Source of the DNA: Neckera pumila
Taxonomy: Eukaryota > Streptophyta > Bryopsida > Hypnales > Neckeraceae
Assembly: GCA_963969595.1 (NCBI GenBank)
Contig: OZ018414.1
Span: forward strand, 21,125,660-21,189,659
Length of the DNA stretch: 64,000 bases
Reading direction: 5' to 3'
The notes under the pieces are model-generated. The model saw nothing but the letters and a program-made list of their open reading frames with translations, was not told the origin of the DNA and searched no databases. The position numbers and the translations under genes were made by a program. This document shows, in pieces, positions 33,915-45,989 of this stretch; positions within the stretch are counted from its first letter, which is position 1, and every line of letters starts with the position of its first letter.

Positions 33915-34520
33915 GTGAGATTTTGAGATAGTAGAGAAGTTCACTATATGCACATAAGGTGGTAAGAGGTAGAACAACCTACATGGGATATGTAAATTAG
34001 AATTTGTAAGAGCTCAACCACTTATAGTTAAATCAAATTTAAGTAAAAATTGTGTTGGAAGTAGAATTTTAGACCTCATTTAGGCATAGTAGAATAACTC
34101 TTTTCAAAATTTTGAACTAAAGAAAGTTAATAATTAAAGATGAATTTCATCTCCAAAAGTGTATTTGAGATTTTGAGTCTCCAATCAAAAGTTATGGACA
34201 AATTTCAATGTAGGGATGGAAGGGGAATTTTTTTTTACATTTTCAAATATTCACTTTGAAATTTGTCCGTAACTTTTGATAAGAGAATCAGAATCTCAAA
34301 CAGATTTTTGGAAATGAAATCATCATTACCTAGTTCAAAGTTTTGTGGAAAAAATTATTCTCCTATACTTAAATGAGGTCTAAAACTCTACATCCATCTT
34401 TTGAATTAACTATGACCAATTTAGCTCCTGCTATTCTAATATTACTTATTCCACATGGGTTGTCTACTTTCTACCATCCCATATGTATACAATGAATTTC
34501 TCTTTTCACTTAAAACTCAA
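33915..34520. mobile_element. Foldback element FB, solo copy
   Basis: GTGGTAAGAGGTAGAACAAC at the left and ATGGGTTGTCTACTTTCTAC at the right belong to long inverted arms like those at 4,850-5,460. It is not inside an E element here, showing FB can move or persist on its own. Confidence 0.6.
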
Positions 34521-36056
34521 CTATAGTAAGTTGAAAAAGCATATTTCTCAATTTTCTACTCACAATTAAAGAGAACTTTATTGTCGTTGGTATAGAAAAT
34601 GATTTTTTTTTCAATTTTTGTAACAAATGTTAAATATCACTTGTGACAAAAATTACTTATGAGATTATTTGAAGACCAAGTGGGGTTGGTGCCCTGAAGA
34701 CAGGGTGAAAAGACAGTCAAAGCCTTTGGCAAGGCATGTGTGAGGCTCACTATTTCGACATGCACTCTTCAAATTTTGGTGTGGCCGGCTACTATTTTTT
34801 GTTTGGCGAGTCTAACATGGAGCAATAAAGCTGGCTTATTTTGCCAAGTCAACCCTACTTTGTGAGCCAAGTTAGGGATGCTCTTATAAAGAAATGTGAA
34901 TTAAAAGAATAAGGACGGCATACCAACCATGATATTGCAAATAGGCAACGGGCATGCCAAAGAAGCTAGAGTGAGTAGCATGACATTAAAGATTTAAATG
35001 ACCTTATTCATTATTTACTCTATACAAAGTTTCTTTCAATAGTAAAAAGTAAAACATTTAAGGCAAAAAATATGGGTGATTGTAAGAAACAGCTATATTA
35101 TTTTGCGTCATGTGCAATGTTGATTTTTTCTTACCATAACTTTTGCATTCTGGATCCAAATGACTTAAGATTTATAGATAAGGTGCTCATGACTATTATA
35201 CATTTATACTAATTTTTTTGTAATTTTTAAAAATATTTTATTATCCAAAAATAGCACCCAATTTTATATTATACTTGTAAATTTGGAGGGTTTTAGTACC
35301 ATTTAGTATCCCCCAAAAATGAATTTCAAGCTGAAATTTGGAAAGTATGCTCTTCTTGTAGACTTGTAGCTAATATCTAAAGAAATTCTTAAAATAGTTA
35401 ATTATATGTAGTGTGGAAATCCACAAAATGATCTTCTATCTGTTTGCATGTCTGTTTGCATTTTGAAACATATAAAATATTATTTTGGTAAATGACCATT
35501 TCCATAGAGTTCTTATAAATGTCTAATTTTTATTTTATTTTATTTTATTTTTTGTATTAAATAACTAAAACATCAAAGTATCTATTTTCTTCAGATTCAA
35601 CACTTTTTTGTTTTCCTACATAGAAAAGTTTTCTATGCTTTTCCTTCAAATGATACCTTCATCTTAATGTTTTAAAAAGTTTGAAAAAGTCTTAAATTTT
35701 ATTAAAAAAATTCTTATTTTAGAATATTCCAAAAAAAATCATAAGTATAGGTAAAAAAATGCAAAAAATCAACAGGTTTTTCTTGCAATCACATGTATAG
35801 AGAGCAAACGTTCAAATTCAATAGATTGGTAATTTAAACAAAGATACCCGGGCATCATGCAGTTGAGACCCAAGAAGCATGTCAAACAAGTATCACTAAA
35901 TCAATTTGCAAATGGTTTTCTTCACGAGCTATTTCCTCTCTGCTGGTGAAGAGATTACCAGACACAAATAAAAACTCTGGCAAGTTGTGTGATTCTTAGG
36001 CATGAACATCACACTGCACCCACCTTGCTTACATTGCTGAATACCAGTCTCCATTA

Positions 36057-36210
36057 ATGAGCAATTTCATTAAAATGGCGGTATTCCAAGTGCCACTTTG
36101 ACGGTGTGCCATATCCTCCATCTAAGTCGGGTATAGATTTAGAACAACCGTTCTAAACTCTTTTCATGCCATTTAAAAAAAACATCACCATTTTAATGAA
36201 ATTGCCCATG
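36057..36210. mobile_element. Short MITE, about 150 bp
   Basis: GAGCAATTTCATTAAAATGG and CCATTTTAATGAAATTGCCC are inverted ends. Unit 1 has the same flanks without it (near 5,920: CAATCTCCGTTTGTTC). Confidence 0.65.
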
Positions 36211-36419
36211 CTTGTTCTATTGAGTTAAATGATACATTACACAATGAATTGTTGACGGCCAGAAACTATAATTTGTGATTTACATATTAACCCTGAAAGG
36301 ATGAGATCTATCACCAATTCACCATAGTTGTCAACCAAAAATGATCCGAATTGTGGACCACCAAACCTATGCTTCATCTGTACAATCAGGTCTAGTTCAT
36401 TTACGAATTGACAATGTGA

Positions 36420-37230
36420 GCCAATCCAATTTTTATTGCATACAATGCATAGTATTAAAAAAAATTGAATTTTTTATCTTGCATAAGTAAAATCCAATTC
36501 TTACACACTCCCAATGAAGCATACCAAATTTGAGTTTCAAAGAAGCAAAATTCCGTTTTTGGTGAATTTTTGAAGTCAATTTTTATGGTTTTACATAATA
36601 TTTTATTGAAAACAATTGGTAATGAATTTTTTAAATTTGATCTCATATGTTCTTAGGAAACATCCTTGAGCACATCTTTCATATATAAAACACCCCATTA
36701 AGTAACAAAAAAATAGGAATCTAGTAAGGGCTCAATATGAGATGTCATATGACCAAACTTCATGAAATAAATATCTTTATATATTTAACTAAATTTTGTC
36801 AAAGTAATTGTACCATCATGTTCAAATGTATGAAATTAGTTACCACATGAGGGAAATATAGAAAAATCTAATTATAATGAAAAGTTGTCTATTTTTACAA
36901 CATTTGGGCATTTTCACCTCAATATTGAAATCTCTAGAAAAGAAATTGTAAAACTTTTTTGGAGATGCTTGCAAAGGGAAAGATGTGAGTATGGATGTTC
37001 TCCACATATATCTACAATTGCAATTAAGAAATTCATTACCAATTGTTTTTTATGAAATAATATGTAAAACCATAAAAAATGACTTCAAAAATTTACCAAA
37101 AATGAATTTTCTATTTTATAAAGCTAAAATTTGGTATGCTCGGTTGGGATTGCATAAGGATGCAATTTTGATTATGCTTACCAAAATATGGCAACTACAC
37201 TACACTTTGTACCCAATAATCTAAATGCCT
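36420..37230. mobile_element. Foldback element related to H
   Basis: Inverted halves with CATACCAAATTTGAG at 36,520 and AAATTTGGTATGCT at 37,129, similar to the interior of 29,464-30,331. Part of the extra DNA between 36,390 and 38,385 that unit 1 lacks. Confidence 0.5.
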
Positions 37231-37264
37231 CAAATCGACAATTTGTAAATGAAGTGGACCTACA

Positions 37265-38343
37265 TTAGAGAAAATTTCAGGCCTTTAGAAGGCTACTCTA
37301 TAGCCTTGCAAAGGACCCTAAAATAGTGTTTTTTGGGGCTGAAAATTTATTTTTTGCCGTATTCCCGCGCGGGTATGTGCATGATATGGGTTCCAAAAAG
37401 GAATGTCTCCCTCAAACAATGTCATTTTTTGACTCATTCAATGTGTGCTAGAAATTACATATTTTTTCTTTATATGAATTTGATGACAAATTCATGAAAA
37501 AGTTGTAATACTCCATCCAAAATACTATTGAGGAGGAAAAATTGAACAACTTTGATATTCCTTTTCATTGATTTGTTGTCAAATCTAGAACTGTCTCCAT
37601 TCTAGATTTGAGGCAAAAAGAACAATCCAAATACCAATTTATGAGGAAATCATTCATAAACATAATATTTAGCTAAAACAGCATTTGAGTTGTATCCATA
37701 TTTAATATTAACTCTTAATTTGACGTATTACTATATTTCCTTATTTATGAGAACTTTCAAAAATCATAAATTTTTACACAATTTAAAAAGACTATGATTT
37801 CATGACATCTTTCTTCTAAAATCATACGACATACTTAAAAACAAATTTAATAAGGTGCATGCCTAGTTGTTTTAATAAAATAACCTTAATATGTAATCCT
37901 TTCACTACTCTAATGCAATCAGGTGCTGAATATGTTAAATTAGAAGAAAATTCAATTGTTAAATTTGACCTATGTAGCACATGATTGTGGTGTACCAATA
38001 TGCCTTCTATAAGACCATGTCATTTTTGTAATTTCCAATATTGTTTTCATTTCTGGAAGGACATTATTCTAAAGTTCGGAGGGTCCTGGAAGTGATACCC
38101 ATATCATGCCATTGCCCACGCAGCAATGCATCATTGAGTAAAATATTTATTATTATTATTATTATTTAATCTAAAAAATATTTTTAAAAAAAGCAAAAGA
38201 AAAGCGAAATCTGACTGCTCCGGCAAGCAGTCATATACTTTGATTGCTCACCAAGGGCATTTTTCCAAGTTGACAGGTCATGCATGAAATAGCATGGCAT
38301 GTCAACTTGGAACGGCCCTCCCCTGGGCTGAAATTTTCTCTAA
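37265..38343. mobile_element. Large family G element
   Basis: TTAGAGAAAATTTCAGGCC and GGGCTGAAATTTTCTCTAA ends, 1079 bp. Near the right end is a palindrome CCAAGTTGACAGGTCATGC...GCATGGCATGTCAACTTGG (38,257-38,311). It contains an ATT microsatellite at about 38,148-38,167 and no recognised coding sequence. Confidence 0.6.
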
Positions 38344-38379
38344 TGAACTGTACAGTACACCAACCTGATCCATCGGACA

Positions 38380-39786
38380 CTCTTTGGCCTCAGCTTCCTT
38401 ACTGGGTCAAAATCCACATTTCTCCCTGGAGATTTGCCGCATTTGTAAGGGAATTCACCTGTAGGGGAAAAAGATACCACCAAAATTTGTGCAGGTATTT
38501 GCTGAGAGATTACATAGGGATTACAATCACACAGCTTGCCAGAGCTTTGATTTCTGATTGTACTCTCCTGGTATCACAGGGGACCATGATTCTACATAAC
38601 CTCCTTGTAATCTTGTAAGTCAACAGTCAGTTGCAAATTAAATAATGATGCAAGTGGGGTCAAAATACAATTGCACTTGCACCAGAAACCTGTTGGACAC
38701 AAAGAAGTCGGTACACGCCTTCAAGGTCAGGTCTTCACTGTGACCAGCCTTTTCTATTTCCAACTAGTATTTAAATCGCAGCTTTAAAATACACCATAAT
38801 TCACCTCGCAACTTGAATTGTTTGAAGAGAGAAATTTCATAGCCTCGCTCACCCTTCTTTCAGCACGTACAGCCCAAGCATCAAACAGTTGGGAGTGGAG
38901 AGGTAGCTCGTTCGCAGCTTGCTCGTCTTAACACCCTGAATAGCATTAATATCGACAGGCTGCACAGTTGATGATGTCGATGTCTTCTTCCAGATTTGTG
39001 ATTTGCAAGTCGCAGTACGTGGCCTTGTTCAACTCACCATCTGGGAATGTTGCACATGAGAATCTAGCTAGCTTCACATTTCATTGACCATGGTTGATAT
39101 ACAGAATGATAGCCAAATTCTTGGCTTGTTTCAGAGCGCCGTAATCGCGACAGTCAATACTAGTACACAGAGTTTTAGAAATATTTAGGACTAGTATAGA
39201 TTTGTGGTTTCAGCTGAACAACGTTTCGCAAAGTGCTGGATTCGTGAATATCCACCAACACAGCGAAATTGATGCTACTCAGCTTGCCAATTTCAATTCG
39301 AAATTCATACCGCTTTCAGTTTGGGTTTAGCTAGACACCAACTTAATTAATTTCATACTGTGAGCACTTGAGGTGTTCCTTTCAAGACACGCACTTGCTT
39401 GCTTTCGTGCTTTTCTTTCGTGCCGTTTTTTTTCTTCTACAAGACTTTAAAAGACCTCAGTACGGTTGTTGCAATTAGCAATTTCATTCCCGCAAATTAT
39501 GTGCAGGGAGGTGAATTTGGGGAACAAGACCCCTCAACAAAAACTCTGCGAGAGGGCTATTGCTTTCACACGAGGACTCGGAATCACGTGGGTCAATCTG
39601 GCTGTCCAAATTGTCTTGAAATGATCTGTCTCCCAATTGATCTACCTTTTCTTGCTTAATGAACCAGCTGGTATCGATCATTACGTATATTAGGAGCTTG
39701 CAATCATGAGGGACCCAAACGAAATTTGAGGTTAATCTCTTGTAGATGAGACGAAGGGGTTCATAAACTATAGTTCAGTGCTCACC
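38380..39786 (+). promoter_or_regulatory. Conserved 5' flank/leader of receptor copy 2
   Basis: Paralogous to the flanks of copies 1 and 3. TATTTAAAT lies at 38,768-38,776. It includes a segment at about 38,994-39,166 shared with copy 3 but missing from copy 1. An 86-codon open stretch at 39,399-39,659 is frameshifted in the other copies and is not considered coding. Confidence 0.45.
39706..39729 (+). promoter_or_regulatory. Possible 7-codon upstream ORF in the leader of copy 2
   Basis: ATG at 39,706 opens a reading frame of Met-Arg-Asp-Pro-Asn-Glu-Ile followed by TGA, 57 nt before the first receptor ATG. The same peptide is present before copy 3. Before the broken copy 1 a 1-nt deletion extends it to 12 codons. 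Whether the transcript includes it is unknown. Confidence 0.25.
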
Positions 39787-42700
39787 ATGCTTGCATCCCG
39801 TCAAGCTACAAACTCGATGGAGCTTCATCAGAAATTTCTCCTGGGTCTCCTAGTTACGATGAGCGCAACGGTGCCCTCCGCCAGATCCCAATTGCAATCC
39901 AACATGACGATGAACGAGACGTGGACGGCAAGCCAGAATCGGACGTTGTCATCTCCTGGTGGAATCTTTCAGATGGGATTCTTCTCTGGGATGTATCCTC
40001 AAACGTACACACTTGCCATTTGGTACGCTCGAGCAGGGAATGCGGTGGTGTGGATGGCGGACCCGTCGCTCAACTTGAGAGGGGACGCCAGACTCGTGTT
40101 GAGTCCTCGGGGAGATCTCGAAATCTACCGGGATGGCGACTTGTCTGTGCAACCGCTGTGGAGTTCTTTTTCGACTGCGAATGTAAGTAGTCGCAACGCT
40201 TCTCCGTGTATGCTTTGATTGTGCTGGTGTTGGAAACTTGGAATGACTAACATGGCCAAGTTTTCTCATGACCTGCGTACTGACACCCCGACTGACACTA
40301 GGTAGCTAGCTTGGTCGGCAATGTCAATTCAATAGCTACTGTAGTTCACAAGTCACAAGTTACAGAAAACTGTTAGTAGTCGGGGTACCTAGTTATTACC
40401 TGATGGTCGTATTCGTCAGAAAGGATCAGAAATATGTGTGAATGTCAAGAGACTTCCTAAACTATTTAGGTGTACGTACTGCTATAATAAGTACGCGTGG
40501 TGTAGATCTGAGGTTCCGGAAATACGAGGCCCAATGAAAGGGACTGAAATACTGTCAGTTTCTTTGAAATTCGGCAATCTAACGAATTGAACTGAGATGA
40601 TGATTGGATATGTCCACAGAGCACTTATATTATTGAGTTAAAGAGCACGTTCCATTAAAATGGCGAATTTCTGATAGCCAGAAATCAGGTCCGCAAGCTG
40701 CTTTTTCTTTAACTGATAATTAGCTAGACAGGGCTGGAATAGAATTGTGCAGAACTTTCCCATTTTTAACGGAACATTGCCATTTAAATTGAAATCCCCA
40801 TTAAACTGGTCGCTGAAAGTCGACCTTATATTCTCATAGACCGACAGACAATTTACCTTGGGACTTGAGTAGCAAGGATGCAGCGAATTAATTAAGCTGT
40901 CTACAGGAATACCTGGACTAATTAATCCTAGAAATTTATTAGCGATTTGTAACCTCGCTAAATCTGTCTCCGGGGTCCAAGCGATAAGCTTGTATATGAT
41001 CATCATTCAACGATAACGTAGATCAGTACTTCTGCTGCTGTACGTGCTCTCCTAGAAATTGAGCTTCTCTATTGCAGCTTTTCTTGTTTCCCCCCATTCT
41101 TAGTGCAAAATCATCAGGAAACTTCTGATACGTATTCTCGTAATAGAAACAAGGATATCTCTGCGTGCTCTACACGAATTCAACTGCAATTGACATGATA
41201 CTGAAGTGAAAGTGGAACCTTTATTGCAGCCTAATTCAACAGCGAATGCAACAACAGCATCTCTCATGGACACAGGCAACCTCGTCCTCCTCACCCCAAC
41301 ATCCAACATCACCTGGCAATCCTTCGACAGCCCCACCGACACTCTCTTACCAACCCAACGCTTCGCATCTTCCACCAACGTAACAATGACCTCATGGCAG
41401 AGCTCTACAAACTACAGCCGCGGCAGCTACTCCTTAATATGGCAATTTGGGTCACTCCTTGCAACTTACCATCAACCCCCCACACCATATGCTTCCTCTC
41501 CCCCACCAGACCGCGCCTACTGGAGCTCATCTACAAATTCCACGTACGTCCCCTACTGGAGCGCAAACGTGCAAGACGTCCCCTACTATACCTCAAACAC
41601 AAATTCCTCATACGTGGAGTTAACAACAGATGGTCAGTTCCACGCAGCAGACGTGTCTGGGAGCTCAATGATCCCTATTGGCAACAGCACCGACACAGGG
41701 AAGACTCATCTCCGCCGCTTCACCATCGACCCTGATGGAAACTTGAGGATCCGGAGCTGGACTGACAATCAATGGATTGTGGTTTGGACTCTCTACCCCC
41801 AAAATTGCGCTCTGTATAATCATTGTGGTTTCAACGCAATCTGCGATGAGACTTTCACTGATACATGCTATTGTCCGCATGGATTCACACCAACTACATC
41901 AACAGAAGGTTTCCAAGGGTGTCAACGAGAGGAAGAGATTGTAACCCAAGTGACTGACACCGGCAGAAACGTGACAACAGTCATAACTGAGCTTCATATG
42001 TATCCGTTAAACCTTGTGGACTTCTCAAGTGGGATTCACTACGAGCATTACCAGAATGTTTCCTTACAAGTTTGCCTGGAGAACTGTTTGAGCTCCTCGA
42101 TATGTGAAGCGGCTGTGACTTCCGATCCTGATCAGAGTGGAGTGCTGGACGATTGCTGGTTGAAACAGATCTTGTATGCTGGAAGACTACAAGTGGTGCA
42201 CCGAACGGCGTTTGTGAAACTGGCGGTGGGTGCGGGGACGAAGCAACTCTCACGTGAAAGGCAACTTATGACTGGGTTGATCGTTTTGAGCGTGGCGGTG
42301 GTGGTGCTGGGTTTCGGGTTGACACCTGCGGTGGGGCTCTTTGTGGTGAGGAAAGCGAGGAGATGGCGGGTGAAAAAGTTGGAGGAGAAGTGGAGAGCGG
42401 GGAAGGGGGGGACTGTGAGTTTTACGTATGGGGAGATACGATTGGCGACTAGAGACTTCGAGGAGGAGATTGGGAAAGGGGGGTACGGATCCGTTTTCAA
42501 AGGCGAAATCGGACAGCAAGCAATGGTATGTAAAGAGGATCAGATCGGACAATTTTGATGATTGGTACTGTTTTGGTTTTGAAAATGTATATCATGGTTT
42601 TTTCAGTCAATGTTCACACTCTGATCAAACAGGCGCGAGTTGAAACCTAAATTGTTAAAGGCGAGGTTGAAATCCATGCAGAACTGTTACTTTTAAAAAA

Positions 42701-44421
42701 AAAATCCGTGCAGAAAGGATTAGGTTTCATCAAATTACAGATGTAACTTCAAAGAAATGTTGGGTTTAGAAGTAGATTAAATGTACAGTATATCACAGTC
42801 CTGTGTCTGCACATCATTGTTTCGTTTTGTTGTTAGATTTGCAGTGAAATTGGCACGTTTGGATTCAGTCGTCCAACTGAAACTCAAAACTCATTTGCTT
42901 TTGAGGAGTCCTTTAATAGTGCAGTCACACGATTCCACTAACAAACTAGTGGTTAGGATGGTGGGCTCGAGGCTTCTTGGAGCTCCCAGAAGCGGCTATG
43001 GCGAGGGCGTTCTTTTAAGGGGAATTGCATTGCTTTTGTTGGCGGAGTCCGTAAGAGATAGGCTTGTCCACTTGCTTTACTGTTGGTAGAATCCAATTGA
43101 ACTCATGCATTCCACCCGGCCCGTGAGGTCATATTAGAGCTAAACACATTTGTATCACGCCCTGAAGTTCAATGCAAATGTCCATCCAGGTGGCTGTGAA
43201 ACGGCTTGACAAACTGAGTCCCCGCGACGAGGAATTCGTGAACGAGGTGAACACGATCGGCTGCATCCACCACATCAACCTGGTGAAGCTTCACGGCTAC
43301 TGCTCCTCTTCCACTCACAAGCTCCTCGTCTACGAGTTTGTCATCAACAGCTCCCTCGACAAACTCCTCTTCCGTCGCGACGCCAAGTCCGACTCCCCGA
43401 TGCTGGAATGGCGCACCCGCTTCCAGATTGCCCTCCAAACCGCTCGCGGCTTAGCCTACCTCCACGAGGACGTGCGCGACCAGCGCATCATCCACTGTGA
43501 CATCAAGCCCGAGAATATCCTCCTGGACTCCAAGATGGTGGCCAAGGTTGCCGACTTCGGCTTGTCCCGCATCCTGAACCGCGAACAGACGAGGACCATG
43601 ACGAAACACATCAGGGGGACCACGGGGTACTTGGCGCCCGAGTGGACCTCGGAGAATACACCGATCACAGCGAAGATTGATGTGTTCAGCTTCGGAATGG
43701 TGTTGCTGGAGGTTGTGAGTGGGAGAAGGAACTTGAGGCCGTATTGGATTCATGACCAGGAGATTCACGACACACAAATGGAGTGTCGGTATTTTCCGCA
43801 GTGGGCGTTTCCAAAAGTGCAGACGGAGGATTTTTTGGAGTTGGTGGATGGGGGGTTACAGAGGATTGTGGACGCTATGCAGGTAACTATAATGCATCTG
43901 GGGGCTTTCAGGGTTTCGGATTATGGTTTAGGGTGGTCTTGTCTGAAAGATTGACAGCAATTGCAGTGCAAAGTTTGTACAGAACTTGGGAATTTGAGCT
44001 GAAGATTGGAATGGCTTTAGAGTTTACCGGCTTCTCATGTGACAGATTGAAATATTTTCAGTAATTCCAGTTCAAATATTGTACAAGTACTTGCGAAAGT
44101 GAACTGAGAATTGGAGGAACTCTGATCTTGTAGGTGAAGCGGGCGTTGCTGGTGGCGTTTTGGTGTATCAATGAGAATCCGAATAAACGGCCGACGATGT
44201 CGAAAGTTGTGCAGTTGTTGGAGGGGCACATTCCGATTGAGCAACCTGTGGCCAGGCCGAGGTTTCTCGATGACATGGAGCTGGGTATTTCAATTCCGAC
44301 GTCGCGATACAATTCTTCACAAGATTTGGATGCTGTGTCGAGCACCCTCACGGTTAAGCATGTGTCTGGTACTGTTTCGGAGGGCTTGCCTTCCGAAGGG
44401 TCCGTTTTCTTCGGCACATGA
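39787..44421 (+). CDS. Receptor copy 2: G-type lectin S-receptor-like serine/threonine-protein kinase (spliced, 4 exons)
   Basis: Single-pass plasma-membrane receptor kinase, predicted to bind an unknown ligand outside and phosphorylate Ser/Thr inside. Exons: 39787-40182, 41230-42525, 43190-43882, 44134-44421, all phase 0, with GT-AG introns of 1047, 664 and 251 nt; about 890 aa. Order: signal peptide MELHQKFLLGLLVTM (Met at 39817 is an alternative start), B-lectin (VVWMADPS, DTGNLVLL, WQSFDSPTDTLLP), S-locus glycoprotein domain (IDPDGNLRIRSW to CPHGFTP), Cys-rich PAN-like part (CLENCLSSSICE, DDCWLK), membrane span (GLIVLSVAVVVLGFGL), then kinase: P-loop GKGGYGSV, Lys about 568, HCDIKPEN Asp about 668, DFG about 686, YLAPEW, RPTMSKVV. 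Cys before the catalytic Asp makes it non-RD. An in-frame insertion of about 20 residues relative to copy 3 lies in the ectodomain near 41,530-41,600. Exon 1 is 27 nt shorter than copies 1 and 3 upstream of the signal peptide. No frameshift or stop is seen. Family assignment is firm; ligand and role are unknown. Confidence 0.9.
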
Positions 44422-44439
44422 GGAATAGAGCTTCCCAAA

Positions 44440-44530
44440 AACCCTAAATCCTAAAAAACCGCAAACCGTAGACCGTAACCGCAGAACCATAACCGGAAAA
44501 CCTGAAAACCTGAAACCCTGGAAACCCTAC
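44440..44530 (+). repeat. Degenerate telomere-like tract after copy 2
   Basis: Runs of ACCCTAAATCC, AACCGTAGACC and GAAACCCTGG begin about 20 nt after the stop codon, in the same position as in copies 1 and 3. Confidence 0.5.
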
Positions 44531-44539
44531 AGCTCTAAT

Positions 44540-45690
44540 CGGAATTGAGCATGGTTCTACTATGCTGTGTATGTTTTTATTGGATTTTGTTGCGACTCAA
44601 GAGTGGATTTCAATTTCTCTTAGCATGGACATTGTTTGGTTAAATAATGAAGTTTCAAGGTGCTGAAAATAGGTGTACAAATAATTGAACCTAGGCCCTC
44701 ATGAATAGAGGTTGTAAATTTTTAGGTAAGAACTTGTGGGGGTCAATCTTTAAAATGGATCATAATTAGGTGCACTTATTTTATTTTATATTGCATCTTT
44801 GGATCTGAGGAGGTCTCACTTACTTGCTTGCTTGCAATTACAAAAGAGGTTGCATCATCTACAAGTACTTTTGAGTGATGGAGTACATTAATGAAACTTT
44901 TCATTGTTACACCATAATGAAAGGTTGTTTGAAGACTTTCTAGAATTACGTGTATTTGACTGAAGCAACAATGTTCAAGATTGAAAGGAGTGAATTTTTT
45001 AGATGGTCAACATTTGTTGAAATGTTTTTAGAATCTACAACTATTAGAAATTCTTTGAAGAGATTTAAAGCTTTGTTTTCTTGTACTAGATTTGTTTGAT
45101 TTTGATTGTATTATTACAATGTGTCATTGATGTTGTTGAAATTGATGGGAGATGACATGTTGGTAACCATAGTCTTTTATAGTGTCACTTTTGGTTTATA
45201 GCAGATAGAGTGTAGTCATAGAACTTATGATCAACAAAATTGAAAATTAAATCAATTAAGTTGCACAATATCAACAAACATTAAAATTGTACTATAAGTT
45301 GATGCCATATCATACAAAAACAAGAAGAGAGGCAATGACTTATTGTACAAAACTATAAAAGAATATTTCACAATTTATAAGCTTTGCAGATGTAGTGTAA
45401 GTGAGATGGCTATGATAACAAGTAATCATAATTCCATTTGAGAGCTACAATATTGATTTTTTGGCTTTTTCAATTTCTCAACAATAGTTGTAGTAATTAG
45501 AAAAGCTGATAGTAATTGTGATGTTGCCATTTCTAATTGTAATAAAATACATAGTTTGCAAGACCGAAGTACAACAAACAGTCGAGTGGTCAAGTAGAGC
45601 AATAAACAGAAAGATGATCAATTGTGTACACCTTTAATTGTACAGAAGGCATTCATATCAAGGATGCATATACCTCCGGTGACATGGGTT
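44540..45690. other. 3' flank of receptor copy 2, no supported gene
   Basis: Paralogous to 12,420-14,240. Short reading frames open in one copy are broken in the other. Confidence 0.6.
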
Positions 45691-45710
45691 TTACTAATGG
45701 CAGTGCACTT

Positions 45711-45980
45711 CTATTCCTCCAATGTAGCAATGTCCACTTCAACATCTTTTAGTTCTAGGTTCTCTACATCATCAGTAATATTTGAAAGAACATAATCAGG
45801 GATTCCCTTGATTTCTATCAATTCTCCACGCCCTCTTCGGGTGTCACTTAGAGAATCAATATCAAAAGAACATAACCTTTGTCCACCACTAGGTAACTCG
45901 TCAGGGTACTTCTATTCATGGCCACAATCATCATTGCTCGATAACAATATCCTTGAGTTAGTTGCTTTCTCCTTCCCCTT
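45711..45980 (-). pseudogene. Degraded reading frame of unknown family
   Basis: Minus-strand frame, open from 45,980 to a TAG at 45,711-45,713 except for one internal TAG (45,912-45,914) and with no ATG start. The last 66 codons are protein-like and acidic near the end (DELPSGGQRLCSFDIDSL, then TDDVENLELKDVEVD). A shortened relative lies in unit 1 near 14,250-14,310 with a deletion of roughly 35 nt. I do not recognise the family. It may be the last exon of a gene or transposase lying tail-to-tail with the receptor, or a fragment. The open stretch upstream on the same strand (46,128-46,328, 66 codons) could be another piece. Confidence 0.35.
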
Positions 45981-45989
45981 TTACTTATA

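Noticed and set aside
32349..34880. PIF/Harbinger element from AAGGGCAACTCC to GGGATGCTCTTA
   Set aside because: The terminal match is weak and no convincing TTA/TAA duplication is seen.
39399..39659. 86-codon open frame just upstream of receptor copy 2
   Set aside because: The equivalent regions of copies 1 and 3 are frameshifted, so it is not conserved as protein; treated as leader DNA.
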